Shown: one piece after another, positions 1 to 6,885 of the stretch
Layout: the number at the start of each line of letters is the position of its first letter
How positions within the stretch are numbered: position 1 is the first letter of the stretch
Assembly (NCBI GenBank): GCA_964607765.1
Contig: CAZSNT010000235.1
Coordinates: 1-12,642 of the forward strand
Length of the DNA stretch: 12,642 nucleotides
Direction: 5' to 3'
Source: CAZSNT01 sp964607765
GTDB lineage: Bacteria; Verrucomicrobiota; Lentisphaeria; Oligosphaerales; JABHEG01
Program-made: the position numbers and the translations under genes
The notes under the pieces: model-generated
Seen by the model: only the letters and a program-made list of their open reading frames with translations
What the model was told of the DNA's origin: nothing
Database searches by the model: none

Positions 1-296
1 GCGCCTGCGTGAGCCTGGTTCGCAACGCTCGTGCCCGTGCCCTCTTCGAACGTGTAGTAAGCCAGGCATCGTGCATCGGACTGGGTGGCTTTCTTCTGCG
101 CCTCCCAGGCGGTGAACCGCGACCGACGGCTGGCGCTGGTCAGTGCGGGAAGGAACAGCGCCAGGAGCAACGCGATTATACCGATGACGGTCAGCAGCTC
201 GACAAGGGTGAAGCGGGCCAGGCGGCAACACGCGTCGTCGGCACCGCCGCGCTGTGCCTTCTGCGTTCCGGTATGGTGTATTGCCACACGCTGCAT
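1..296 (-). CDS. Type IV prepilin-like protein with LamG-like start (partial, 3' end missing)
   Basis: Reading the minus strand from an ATG at 294-296 gives an open frame of about 98 codons to the window edge. After a basic leader of about 27 residues comes RFTLVELLTVIGIIALLLAL, the conserved amphipathic helix of type IV pilins and pseudopilins, including the glutamate at position 5 after the expected cleavage point. It continues into FLPAL, common in prepilin-like proteins of PVC bacteria. The residue before the phenylalanine is arginine, not the canonical glycine, a variation I associate with Lentisphaerae and relatives. Near the edge the protein reads YYTFEEGTGTSVANQA, resembling the first strands of LamG/concanavalin domains, so the missing part is probably a surface-exposed binding domain. 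The product would be processed by a prepilin peptidase and held in the inner membrane or a pseudopilus. The start is weakly supported: only a GAGGC-like ribosome site precedes it. It is divergent from the next gene. Confidence 0.82.
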   Translation of the reverse strand, partial: MQRVAIHHTGTQKAQRGGADDACCRLARFTLVELLTVIGIIALLLALFLPALTSASRRSRFTAWEAQKKATQSDARCLAYYTFEEGTGTSVANQAHAG

Positions 297-440
297 GCTG
301 CCTCACACCTGTCGGGTGCGCCCCTGTGATTGCCGCCGGCCCACGTTGCGTCGCCGGCCGTGGCACTTGGCAGAGCTCACCCGGTGCGTTCCCCGGGTAG
401 TCCCCGCCGCCACACTCCTCTTCTCGGAGCCAGTGGCAGA

Positions 441-469
441 AATCTAAAAGCCTGGAGCCACGAAGGCAA
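441..469 (-). promoter_or_regulatory. Candidate sigma70-type promoter for the prepilin-like gene
   Basis: On the minus strand TTGCCT (469-464) and TAGATT (446-441) are separated by exactly 17 bases, each matching the vegetative consensus at four of six positions. Transcription would begin near 434, giving a leader of about 138 bases before the ATG at 296. A 6-bp hairpin (ACCCGG 379-384 with CCGGGT 393-398, 8-base loop) would lie in that leader. No experimental support; promoter consensus in this phylum is uncertain. Confidence 0.35.
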
Positions 470-504
470 ACCACTCTCGCCAAATACCAACCTGTTCCAG
501 GCTC

Positions 505-532
505 TTGATTTCAGCCGCGGGTTGCGTATCGT
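505..532 (+). promoter_or_regulatory. Weak candidate promoter for the 581-1528 gene
   Basis: TTGATT (505-510) and TATCGT (527-532) with a 16-base spacer lie about 50 bases upstream of the gene start at 581. The match is modest and the spacer one base short, so this is only the best candidate. Apart from this and the divergent promoter candidate, the 297-580 interval shows only GC-rich short dyads and no convincing gene. Confidence 0.22.
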
Positions 533-580
533 ACTGTTCACAGTGGGGCAACGTCCGGTTGAGCGTGGGAGAGGGCGTTC

Positions 581-1528
581 GTGAACCAAGAGAGCCGAGC
601 CGTGAACACGCTGGACAGGAGCCGTTTGCACAGAGCTCCACGAGCGCCTGCCCGCCTGCGACGACAGCTGAGGGCGCTGTCAGGACTGATCCTCGTGCTG
701 CTCCTGCCTGCAGAGCGGGTCGCGTTGGCGCAGGATGCAGCAGACTTGGCCCATCGTGCCGACGCCGCGGCCCCGGCGCCGCCGCTTGCCCGATCCCCGC
801 TCGACCCGAAAGCGCCCGAGCAGATAGTCGGGCGCTTCCTCAGACAGGTGAGTGACTTCGTGTTCCGCTGCCCGGACGACGGCAAAGCCCACATCGCGGA
901 TCTGACTGTGTCTGTGTCGTCGCGCGACGGCGCGGAGCCGCACAGCGGCGAACTGCGTTTCCTGAGGGGCGCGCGACAGCGCTTCATGCTGCAGTGCCAT
1001 GTTCCCGATGTTGCAGTCGTTGCGTTGGGGCAGGGCGCTTACCCGTGGATGTCGGCTTTGAGCGACACGACGTTCCTGGGCAAGGCTGCGCCCGCGCAAG
1101 ACCGTGATCCGCTGCGGTTCGCGGGCCGGTCCGAGCTCACACGCGTTCGGCTTGCGGCAGGCCTGCTGACCTCCGTTGCACTCGCCCCCCGAGCGTTTGA
1201 CGAGTGGTTGCAGGTCAGGCAGGAGGCCGCTGCGGACGGCAGGTGTCGCCTGCTGCTGCAATCGACCCATGACCGTCTCAAAGGCGCGGCCGAGATGCTT
1301 CTGGCCGCGGACGGGCGAACGCCGGAGTCACTGATTGTCAGGGCAGACGGAAGGACCGTGCGCGTGGCGCTCCGCCAATGGCGGACGAATGTCGCTGCTC
1401 CGGAAACGACGTTCGCCGAACCCGCAACACCGAACGTGGTCAACGTTGCAGCCGACGACGTGCACCGTTGCTTTGGTGCGCTGTTTGACTTCGCTGTGGA
1501 GCGTCTCGCCAGCCCGCAGATTCGGTAG
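581..1528 (+). CDS. Unrecognised exported protein, 315 aa
   Basis: I do not recognise this family. The N-terminus is arginine-rich, then has a hydrophobic stretch LSGLILVLLLPA and a plausible signal-peptidase site after ERVALA, so export to the periplasm or beyond is likely. The mature part begins with a proline/alanine-rich linker (about residues 60-80), then a region of alternating strands and basic patches with scattered cysteines and no visible catalytic motif. Its strand-rich pattern could fit a LolA/LppX-like lipid-binding fold, but this is a guess. A GGGAGAGGG ribosome site (567-575) sits well for the GTG start at 581. A second GTG at 602, in frame and preceded by AGAGAG, would give a 308-residue form with a shorter leader. 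The C45-type hydrolase gene follows 61 bases downstream on the same strand, so the two may be co-transcribed; the spacer holds a small CATCCC/GGGATG hairpin (1553-1566). Confidence 0.7.
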   Translation: MNQESRAVNTLDRSRLHRAPRAPARLRRQLRALSGLILVLLLPAERVALAQDAADLAHRADAAAPAPPLARSPLDPKAPEQIVGRFLRQVSDFVFRCPDDGKAHIADLTVSVSSRDGAEPHSGELRFLRGARQRFMLQCHVPDVAVVALGQGAYPWMSALSDTTFLGKAAPAQDRDPLRFAGRSELTRVRLAAGLLTSVALAPRAFDEWLQVRQEAAADGRCRLLLQSTHDRLKGAAEMLLAADGRTPESLIVRADGRTVRVALRQWRTNVAAPETTFAEPATPNVVNVAADDVHRCFGALFDFAVERLASPQIR

Positions 1529-1589
1529 TGCTGTGCAGACCTGACAGCTCAGCATCCCTCGGGATGACAACAAGGAGAGTGCTGATACG

Positions 1590-2768
1590 ATGAGGCGTCC
1601 GGGCAGTTACACACGGGTTGTGTTGGCCATCGGTCTGGTGTGCACCGTGCTTGGCCGTGCTCAGGCCCCCGATGCGACGGTCGAGGTGCTCGCGCGCGAT
1701 CCGGCCGGGCATGGCCTGCTCGCAAAGGCAGGGGGCAAGACCGTGCTCTTTGTGCAGGGCAGCCCTGAGCAGATGGGCGCGGCGCATGGCGCGCTGCTCC
1801 GCGACCACGCCGTGGCATTGACCAACCGGCTGCTGTATGTGGTTGGTACGGCTCACAGTCTCAAGAAAGGCACGTGGTTCCTGGACGGCATGGAGAGCAT
1901 TGTTCGCCGGACCGGACCTCATATTCCGCCGCGGTTCCTGGCTGAGTGCGATGCCATGGCCGATGCGGCCGGCATCAGCCGACGGGACGCACGCTACGCC
2001 AACCTGTTCCCCGAGATGTTCCACTGCAGCGGCGTCGCTGTCCGGGACACTGCAACGGCCGACGGCAGGGTGATTCATGCCCGCGTTCTCGACTACATGC
2101 GCGATATCGATCTGCAGTCCCATGCCGTGGTGACCGTCGTCATGCCGAACGATGGCCACAGCTGGATAAACCACGGCTACGCAGGCTTCATCGGCACGGT
2201 AACGGCCATGAATGAGAAGGGCCTGGCCGTGGGCGAGATGGGTGGCGGCGGCGTTGGCGAGTGGGACGGCATGCCCATGAGTCTGCTGCTGCGCCATGTC
2301 ATGGAACGCGCCGAGACCGTGGCCGAAGCGCTGAACATCCTGAAGTCCACGCCCCGAACATGCGAGTATTATTACGTGTTCAGCGACCGGAACCGCGCCA
2401 TGGCGGGCGCATATTGCACGCCGGAGAAGGTCGAAGTCCTGGAGCCCGGCAAGCAGCACGAGCTCCTGCCTCAGGTCCCGCGCGACACCGTGATGGTCTC
2501 ACGCGACGAGCGTGCCAAGGCGTTGAGTGAGCGGCTGCACATGCATCACGGCAGAATCGATGCTCGAACCATGATGGCGATCATCAAACGCCCCGTGGCC
2601 ATGTCATCCAACCTGCACAACGCGATCTTCCTGCCGGAGAGCCTGGAGATATACGTATCCGACGCGGGCCGGCACACCCCCGCCTGCGACGAGCCCTACG
2701 CCCACTTCCGACTCGATCAGCTGCTGCAGTTCTACAGGCAGCAGCAGGCCGCCGCCGCAGAGCAGTGA
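1590..2768 (+). CDS. Exported C45-type Ntn hydrolase / acyltransferase
   Basis: This 392-residue protein resembles the peptidase C45 (acyl-CoA:6-aminopenicillanate acyltransferase-like) branch of Ntn hydrolases. These cleave themselves before a cysteine, which becomes the N-terminal nucleophile acting on amide bonds. The probable nucleophile is Cys146 in FPEMFHCSGVAV, followed by the usual strand pairs DGRVIHARVLDY (about 159-169) and GYAGFIGTVTAMNEKGLAVGE (about 196-215, broken by one turn). GSPEQMGAAHGALL (57-70) is the typical pre-nucleophile motif. An N-terminal segment ending in GRAQA looks like a Sec signal peptide, so it probably acts in the periplasm. His145 occupies the site before the cysteine, where glycine is common in characterised fungal enzymes. 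The ATG at 1590 has AAGGAGAG (1572-1579) ten bases upstream. The substrate cannot be told; acylated amino compounds or peptides are plausible. The unrecognised exported protein lies directly upstream. Confidence 0.87.
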   Translation: MRRPGSYTRVVLAIGLVCTVLGRAQAPDATVEVLARDPAGHGLLAKAGGKTVLFVQGSPEQMGAAHGALLRDHAVALTNRLLYVVGTAHSLKKGTWFLDGMESIVRRTGPHIPPRFLAECDAMADAAGISRRDARYANLFPEMFHCSGVAVRDTATADGRVIHARVLDYMRDIDLQSHAVVTVVMPNDGHSWINHGYAGFIGTVTAMNEKGLAVGEMGGGGVGEWDGMPMSLLLRHVMERAETVAEALNILKSTPRTCEYYYVFSDRNRAMAGAYCTPEKVEVLEPGKQHELLPQVPRDTVMVSRDERAKALSERLHMHHGRIDARTMMAIIKRPVAMSSNLHNAIFLPESLEIYVSDAGRHTPACDEPYAHFRLDQLLQFYRQQQAAAAEQ

Positions 2769-2796
2769 TCCACGCACGAAGCGGCGCGCGAGCCCT

Positions 2797-2832
2797 GGGA
2801 CCGGGGTCGTCCCGGAACAGGTTCTGTTGCGG
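2797..2832. terminator. Candidate hairpins between convergent genes
   Basis: The 112-base gap between the convergent C45-type and HEAT-repeat genes contains two adjacent hairpins. The first is GGGAC (2797-2801) with GTCCC (2809-2813) around a 7-base loop. The second is AACAG (2816-2820) with CTGTT (2824-2828), extended by CCG/CGG across one mismatch. They share bases 2812-2813, so full versions would compete. Neither has a T-tract, so intrinsic termination is only a possibility. Confidence 0.25.
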
Positions 2833-2880
2833 CAAGTGGTACCCCACGGTGGTTCAGGACCAGCCGCCGCCGTTCCTACG

Positions 2881-5082
2881 CTACTTCTTGAGCTTGCCCA
2901 ACTGCTGTTTGGCGCGTTTCGCCGTCTTCGCGTTCGGGCTGGACGCCAGGCCGTTGAGGACAGCCCTGATCTGGTCGCGGACCTTCTTGTTCCGCCGCAG
3001 CCTGTCGGTGAGGGTGAGGCAGGCAGCCTCCGCCTCGGCGCGTAGCGCTTCGTCCTGGAGGTATGCTTTGGCCATGGCCAGCGCGTCCATGTGTTCGACC
3101 TTCGCGACAGCGCCCAGCACGAGGCGCTTCTCATCGGCGCGTTCGGCCATACCCATGAGCGTTCCGTAGTCGGCCAGCAGTTCCTCGCGCTTCCGCGTCG
3201 CGGCGGATGCGGCCGTGAGCCGGACCGTTCCGCGCAGCGCGAGCACGCGGTGTGTGGTCTTGCCGGCCTCCTTGGCCAGGCGTTTCAGAGGATCCAGTGC
3301 AGCTCGATCCGGCCAGTCGGCCAGCGCGCGCACTGCGGCGTCCCGGACGCCTTCGTCGCCTTTCAGAGCCTGGAGTACGGCGCCCAGACACGCTGCGTCG
3401 GCGATTTTGCCGAGGACGCGGATCGCGGCGGCGCGCGCGGCCGGCTCCGCGCTGTTGGCTGCCTCGATGACCGTGGCCACGATCTGCGGCTTCTGCGCCG
3501 AGCGCCGTGCGATCTTGCCGAGAGAAACGCCGGCCGCGTCACGTTCCCGCGCGCTCGCAGACGTGACCACGACGTTCAGCAGCAAGGCTGCGTGGTCGTC
3601 CGCGCCTATGCCGGCCAGCGCGTGAATGGCGGCTACGCGTACACCGGCGTCCGCATCCTTCAAAGCGGCAGCCACGGCGTCGGCTTGGTCCCGGGCCAGG
3701 CGTGCGCCAAGCACGGCAAGTATCTCGGACTTCATCGCCGGTGACGCTTCGCCCAGAGCGGCAGCCAGCTGTCTGTCCGCGGCCTTGTCCGAGACGCGCT
3801 GGAACGCCTTGCGCGTCGCCTCCCTCAGATCACGCTCGGGGGAGCCGAGGAACGGGATCAACGCCGCCAGCAACTCGTGCGGCGTCGGGCCGTTCACGCC
3901 GGCAATGGCTGCCTGTCGGACTGCGGTGGACGCATCCGCGAGCGCGGCCAGCAGCACGGCCGGCGCAGCGGGGTTGCCGGTCCGGGCGACTTCCGTCACG
4001 AACCGGGCCCGTGCGTCCGCCGCGGCGTCGGTCAGCGATTCGAACCAGACGAGCTCCCGGCCCTGCATGTCGGCTGCCGAGCGTACGCCGATGGTCATGA
4101 GCTGAGCGTTGTCCGAACGGCACGCCTCGGCAATCTTCGCGATCGCCTGCTTGCCCCCGGTCTGTGCCAGCCTGGCCAGCGTCACGCAGCGAACGTTCAG
4201 GTTGCCGCTGTCTGCCGCTGCCTCGTCAATCCGCAGTGCGAAAGCCTCGGCTTGCTCTGTTCTACCGTCTTCGGTGAGCCGTCGGACGAGCCGGAGACAG
4301 GCGCCGAACACCAGCCCTTTCTCCATGATCGCGTTGGCACCCGTCGCCTTCAGCAGCGGATCGGCAGCCGCCGGATCGCCGACTTCGGCAAGCGCGTCGG
4401 CTGCGACAATACGGGTGTCCCGGTCCGGATCGCCGAGAGCCCGAACCAGCGCCGCCACTGCCTGCAGATCTCGCACTTCGCCCAAGCCACGGAGCAGCGT
4501 TTTGCGCGTGCTCCCCGTCGCCTTCGGTAATGCACTGCGGAGTTGCTCGGCTGCGGCCGCGCCGCCGAACGAGATGAGGGCCTGGGTCGCGTATTCGCAC
4601 AGCTCCGCGTCCAGGAGTTGAGTGCCGATCGCGGGAATTGCTTCCCGGCCGCCGGCGAAGAGCAGTTCGCGCAACACGATCTGTTTCGTTGTGGTTGAGC
4701 GGGCGCCTCCCAGCGTCGAGGCGAGGGCAGCTACCAGTTGCTTCCTCTCCGCGTCCTTGTCGGGGGTGCCGAGATGCACCACCAGGCCGTGCAGAGCATA
4801 GCGTGGCTGAAAGTCCTTGCCGGGCCCGTTCGCCTCGATCATATCGACCAGCGCCACAACGTTCTTCGCGTCGCCCTGCCAAATCGCGTCCCAGAGCTTC
4901 GCTGCGTCGGTGCTGTCCGGCCCGACGTATCGGAACGCCTCGCCGTCAGGCAACGTCTGGACCTGCGCGGCGAGAGCGTTCCCCGGTCTGTCCTGGGCCA
5001 ACAGCGGCAGCGCCGCCGCCAAACCGATGAGGATGGCGGCGCTCAGAAGTGTGTTTCGGGCGGTGTATTCAATCCTGTTCAT
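2881..5082 (-). CDS. Exported HEAT-repeat protein, 733 aa
   Basis: An alpha-helical solenoid protein. After a Sec-type signal segment (about residues 10-30, cleavage probably near LPLLA-QD) comes a short unique region. Most of the rest, about residue 95 to 720, is consecutive helix pairs with HEAT/PBS-lyase-like spacing, for example DPDRDTRIVAADALAEVGD (about 218-236), DADAGVRVAAIHALAGIG (about 485-502) and EPAARAAAIRVLGKIAD (about 555-571). Such solenoids are usually protein-binding scaffolds and no catalytic motif is seen. I chose the ATG at 5080-5082 because AAGGAGG lies 8 bases before it. A longer frame opens at 5124 but would overlap the preceding gene and bury the signal peptide. The gene follows the Gfo/Idh/MocA gene by 22 bases on the same strand, so the two are very likely one operon and the HEAT protein may bind a partner in the envelope. 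Exported HEAT proteins beside Gfo/Idh/MocA genes are frequent in PVC genomes. Confidence 0.9.
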   Translation of the reverse strand: MNRIEYTARNTLLSAAILIGLAAALPLLAQDRPGNALAAQVQTLPDGEAFRYVGPDSTDAAKLWDAIWQGDAKNVVALVDMIEANGPGKDFQPRYALHGLVVHLGTPDKDAERKQLVAALASTLGGARSTTTKQIVLRELLFAGGREAIPAIGTQLLDAELCEYATQALISFGGAAAAEQLRSALPKATGSTRKTLLRGLGEVRDLQAVAALVRALGDPDRDTRIVAADALAEVGDPAAADPLLKATGANAIMEKGLVFGACLRLVRRLTEDGRTEQAEAFALRIDEAAADSGNLNVRCVTLARLAQTGGKQAIAKIAEACRSDNAQLMTIGVRSAADMQGRELVWFESLTDAAADARARFVTEVARTGNPAAPAVLLAALADASTAVRQAAIAGVNGPTPHELLAALIPFLGSPERDLREATRKAFQRVSDKAADRQLAAALGEASPAMKSEILAVLGARLARDQADAVAAALKDADAGVRVAAIHALAGIGADDHAALLLNVVVTSASARERDAAGVSLGKIARRSAQKPQIVATVIEAANSAEPAARAAAIRVLGKIADAACLGAVLQALKGDEGVRDAAVRALADWPDRAALDPLKRLAKEAGKTTHRVLALRGTVRLTAASAATRKREELLADYGTLMGMAERADEKRLVLGAVAKVEHMDALAMAKAYLQDEALRAEAEAACLTLTDRLRRNKKVRDQIRAVLNGLASSPNAKTAKRAKQQLGKLKK

Positions 5083-5104
5083 GGGATGTGCCTCCTTGCC
5101 AGTA

Positions 5105-6379
5105 TCAGACATGCCACGGGGCACGCATGGGTTGATGGATCAGGGCGTTGGCTTGCGGGTCACCGGTGATCTGTTCGGTTACCGGATCGAAGTGGATCCT
5201 GCGCCCGACCCGGATCGAGATGTTGAGCAGGTGGATGACCGAGATTGCGTGGTGCGCGTGCGTCACGATCTGTACCGAGTCCATATGCCTCGCGTTGGTT
5301 GCGGGGATGGGGCCGGGCAGCTGCACGTCTTTGAGTGCTTCCAGCAACCACGGCGGGTCTGTGCGCGGGATGCGCGCTCTGCCGTGGCCTTTGTCCAGGT
5401 ACAGCACGCCCTCGGGGCCTTCGAGGTAGACGGAACGCTCGGATGCCGGTGTGGCGTTGGGCTTGCAGCCGCTGTCCAACACCAGCGTTGTACCGTCCGC
5501 ATACTTCAGGCGGCCCGAATACCAGATGCCCACAGCCTGCTCGTCGGCGGGTGGTGCGTCGGTCTCGATCTCGACCGGTGAGGTGTTTCCTTTCCCGATT
5601 GCGCCCACGATGCCGTTGAGAATGTGCCCACCCATGTCGGACACGCCGCCGCCGTCGTAATCCCAGTAGCCGCGGTGGCTGCCGCCGTGCCGGTGCGGGT
5701 GGAACGGGCGCAGCGGGGACGGGCCGCAGTACATGTCCCAGTCCAGCCAGTCCGGAATGGGTTCGGGCGCCGCGTTGACCAACCCCGTCCACTGCTGGAC
5801 CTTGAACGGGCATCCGAGCGGGTCGGCCTGGTACACGGTCAAAGGCCAGCCCAGCAGCCGGCTGTGGAACGCTTTGGCGGCCAGGTCCATCGGTGTGCCC
5901 GTGCAGTAGGCGCCGTACTGGAAGCGGCAGCCGCAGCTGCGAATTGCCTCGACCACGGCCCTGCCTTCGCCAATCGTGCGCGCCAGCGGTTTCTCGCACA
6001 TGATCTGCTTGCCTGCCTTGGCGGCCATGATGGTCATCACCGCATGCCAGTGCGGCGGCGGCGCAATGTAGACCTCGTCGATGTCGGCGCGGTCCAGGAT
6101 GTGACGGAAATCCGTGTAACCCTTGCAGTCCGGTCCCGCCTTCTGCAGGCCCTTGTCCATGCGGCGCTTGTCCACCTCGCACACGGCAAGCGTCCGGCGG
6201 TCTCCGTCCTTCTTCACAAATCCCATGCCCCGGCCCAACCCGATTACGGCCGTGCCCAATACCTCGCTCGGCGGCGTGTAGCCCGGGCCGCCCAACACGT
6301 GCCGCGGCACGATGCTGAACGTGGCCGCCCCCGCAGCCGCTTTGCCCAGGAAGCTTCGTCGAGAAACGCGTTTCTGCAT
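5105..6379 (-). CDS. Tat-exported Gfo/Idh/MocA family oxidoreductase
   Basis: A 424-residue NAD(P)-dependent oxidoreductase-family protein with an N-terminal twin-arginine signal (VSRRSFLG, residues 5-12, followed by an alanine-rich stretch). The Rossmann fold starts with AVIGLGRGMGF (about 44-54); IDEVYIAPPPHWHAVM (about 100-115) and the family signature CEKPLAR (128-134) follow. The C-terminal substrate domain has the conserved block GGGVSDMGGHILN (243-255), where Asp248 and His252 match positions usually near the active site. Family members oxidise or isomerise sugars, inositols or glycosides; the substrate is not predictable here. The Tat signal implies folding with cofactor before export, as in the glucose-fructose oxidoreductase branch. 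The start is the ATG at 6377-6379: it has AAGGA upstream and puts the twin arginines near the N-terminus, whereas a start at 6436 adds 19 unlikely residues. The HEAT-repeat gene follows after 22 bases. Confidence 0.92.
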   Translation of the reverse strand: MQKRVSRRSFLGKAAAGAATFSIVPRHVLGGPGYTPPSEVLGTAVIGLGRGMGFVKKDGDRRTLAVCEVDKRRMDKGLQKAGPDCKGYTDFRHILDRADIDEVYIAPPPHWHAVMTIMAAKAGKQIMCEKPLARTIGEGRAVVEAIRSCGCRFQYGAYCTGTPMDLAAKAFHSRLLGWPLTVYQADPLGCPFKVQQWTGLVNAAPEPIPDWLDWDMYCGPSPLRPFHPHRHGGSHRGYWDYDGGGVSDMGGHILNGIVGAIGKGNTSPVEIETDAPPADEQAVGIWYSGRLKYADGTTLVLDSGCKPNATPASERSVYLEGPEGVLYLDKGHGRARIPRTDPPWLLEALKDVQLPGPIPATNARHMDSVQIVTHAHHAISVIHLLNISIRVGRRIHFDPVTEQITGDPQANALIHQPMRAPWHV

Positions 6380-6441
6380 AGGACTGTTCCTTCTACATCT
6401 CGGATTGGTGGCACATGCTGCTCGCCGCCCTGTCACTCCCT

Positions 6442-6469
6442 AAACTGTCCTACCATTCAGCGGCGTCAA
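6442..6469 (-). promoter_or_regulatory. Weak candidate promoter for the oxidoreductase/HEAT operon
   Basis: On the minus strand TTGACG (469-464 of the 6 kb block, i.e. 6469-6464) is followed after 16 bases by CAGTTT (6447-6442). The -35 is good and the -10 poor. A start near 6435 would leave a leader of about 55 bases before the ATG at 6379. Confidence 0.22.
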
Positions 6470-6606
6470 ACCATGAACCACCGCGTTCGTCCCCTCTGAT
6501 TGCCGATTCTGGGAACTCAGGGGCAGGGGCGGCGAATTGCGCCACATGATTACAGATTCCGACGCCCGGCTTGTCCTGCTGCCCGCAGTGAAACTGACAG
6601 GCTCCT

Positions 6607-6775
6607 CCAGTAACCAGTTACGTGGGGCACGTGGCGGTCGGGGGCCGCCCGCCCTACATCCGGAAGTAGGCCGCTCGGCCCCCCGCCTTCGCGGGCGCGG
6701 CAGAGCGCTGCTACGGCGCGGCGACGGCCGAGCGGCACGATGCGGTCCTGCTCCTCACGTAACTGGCCGGTTACC
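6607..6775. repeat. Nested palindromic intergenic element with terminal inverted repeats
   Basis: About 170 bases between divergent genes are built from interlocking inverted repeats. The ends carry a perfect 11-bp inverted pair (CCAGTTACGTG 6614-6624, CACGTAACTGG 6756-6766). Each end is itself a small palindrome: GTAAC-CA-GTTAC at 6610-6621 and GTAAC, six bases, GTTAC at 6759-6774. Inside, 6640-6657 can pair with 6666-6683 (15 of 18 positions, 8-base loop). Alternatively GCCGCTCGGCC (6670-6680) pairs perfectly with GGCCGAGCGGC (6726-6736), enclosing a small CCCGC/GCGGG hairpin (6682-6695). The two large stems share 6670-6680 and cannot coexist. There is no coding capacity. The size and terminal repeats suggest a MITE- or REP-like genomic repeat; a structured leader RNA is the alternative. 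No target-site duplication was seen. Confidence 0.65.
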
Positions 6776-6791
6776 CCCCCGGTTCCGCGTG

Positions 6792-6820
6792 TTGACACGC
6801 AACGATGTCGATGGCATCTT
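6792..6820 (+). promoter_or_regulatory. Candidate promoter for the SUMF1-domain lipoprotein gene
   Basis: A perfect TTGACA (6792-6797) is followed after 17 bases by CATCTT (6815-6820), which keeps the second, third and sixth positions of the -10 consensus. Transcription would start near 6827, giving a leader of about 59 bases. The site lies just outside the palindromic element, so that element would be upstream of, not in, this transcript. Confidence 0.38.
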
Positions 6821-6885
6821 GTGATCCGGGGACGCCGGTGGAGGGGGCTTTCTGCCGAGGTGTGTGACGGGAAAGAGAGTGGTGA

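Noticed and set aside
330..584. Small open frames in the left intergenic region
   Set aside because: No ribosome site, no recognisable protein features, and frames overlap on both strands as expected by chance in GC-rich DNA.
1440..2459. A 339-codon minus-strand open frame
   Set aside because: It is a GC-rich antisense shadow of the C45-type gene; its histidine- and alanine-rich translation matches no family and the sense strand carries clear motifs.
5160..6182. A 340-codon minus-strand frame and a 291-codon plus-strand frame over the oxidoreductase gene
   Set aside because: Both are alternate-frame readings of a gene with unmistakable EKP and Rossmann motifs; their translations are low-complexity arginine-rich.
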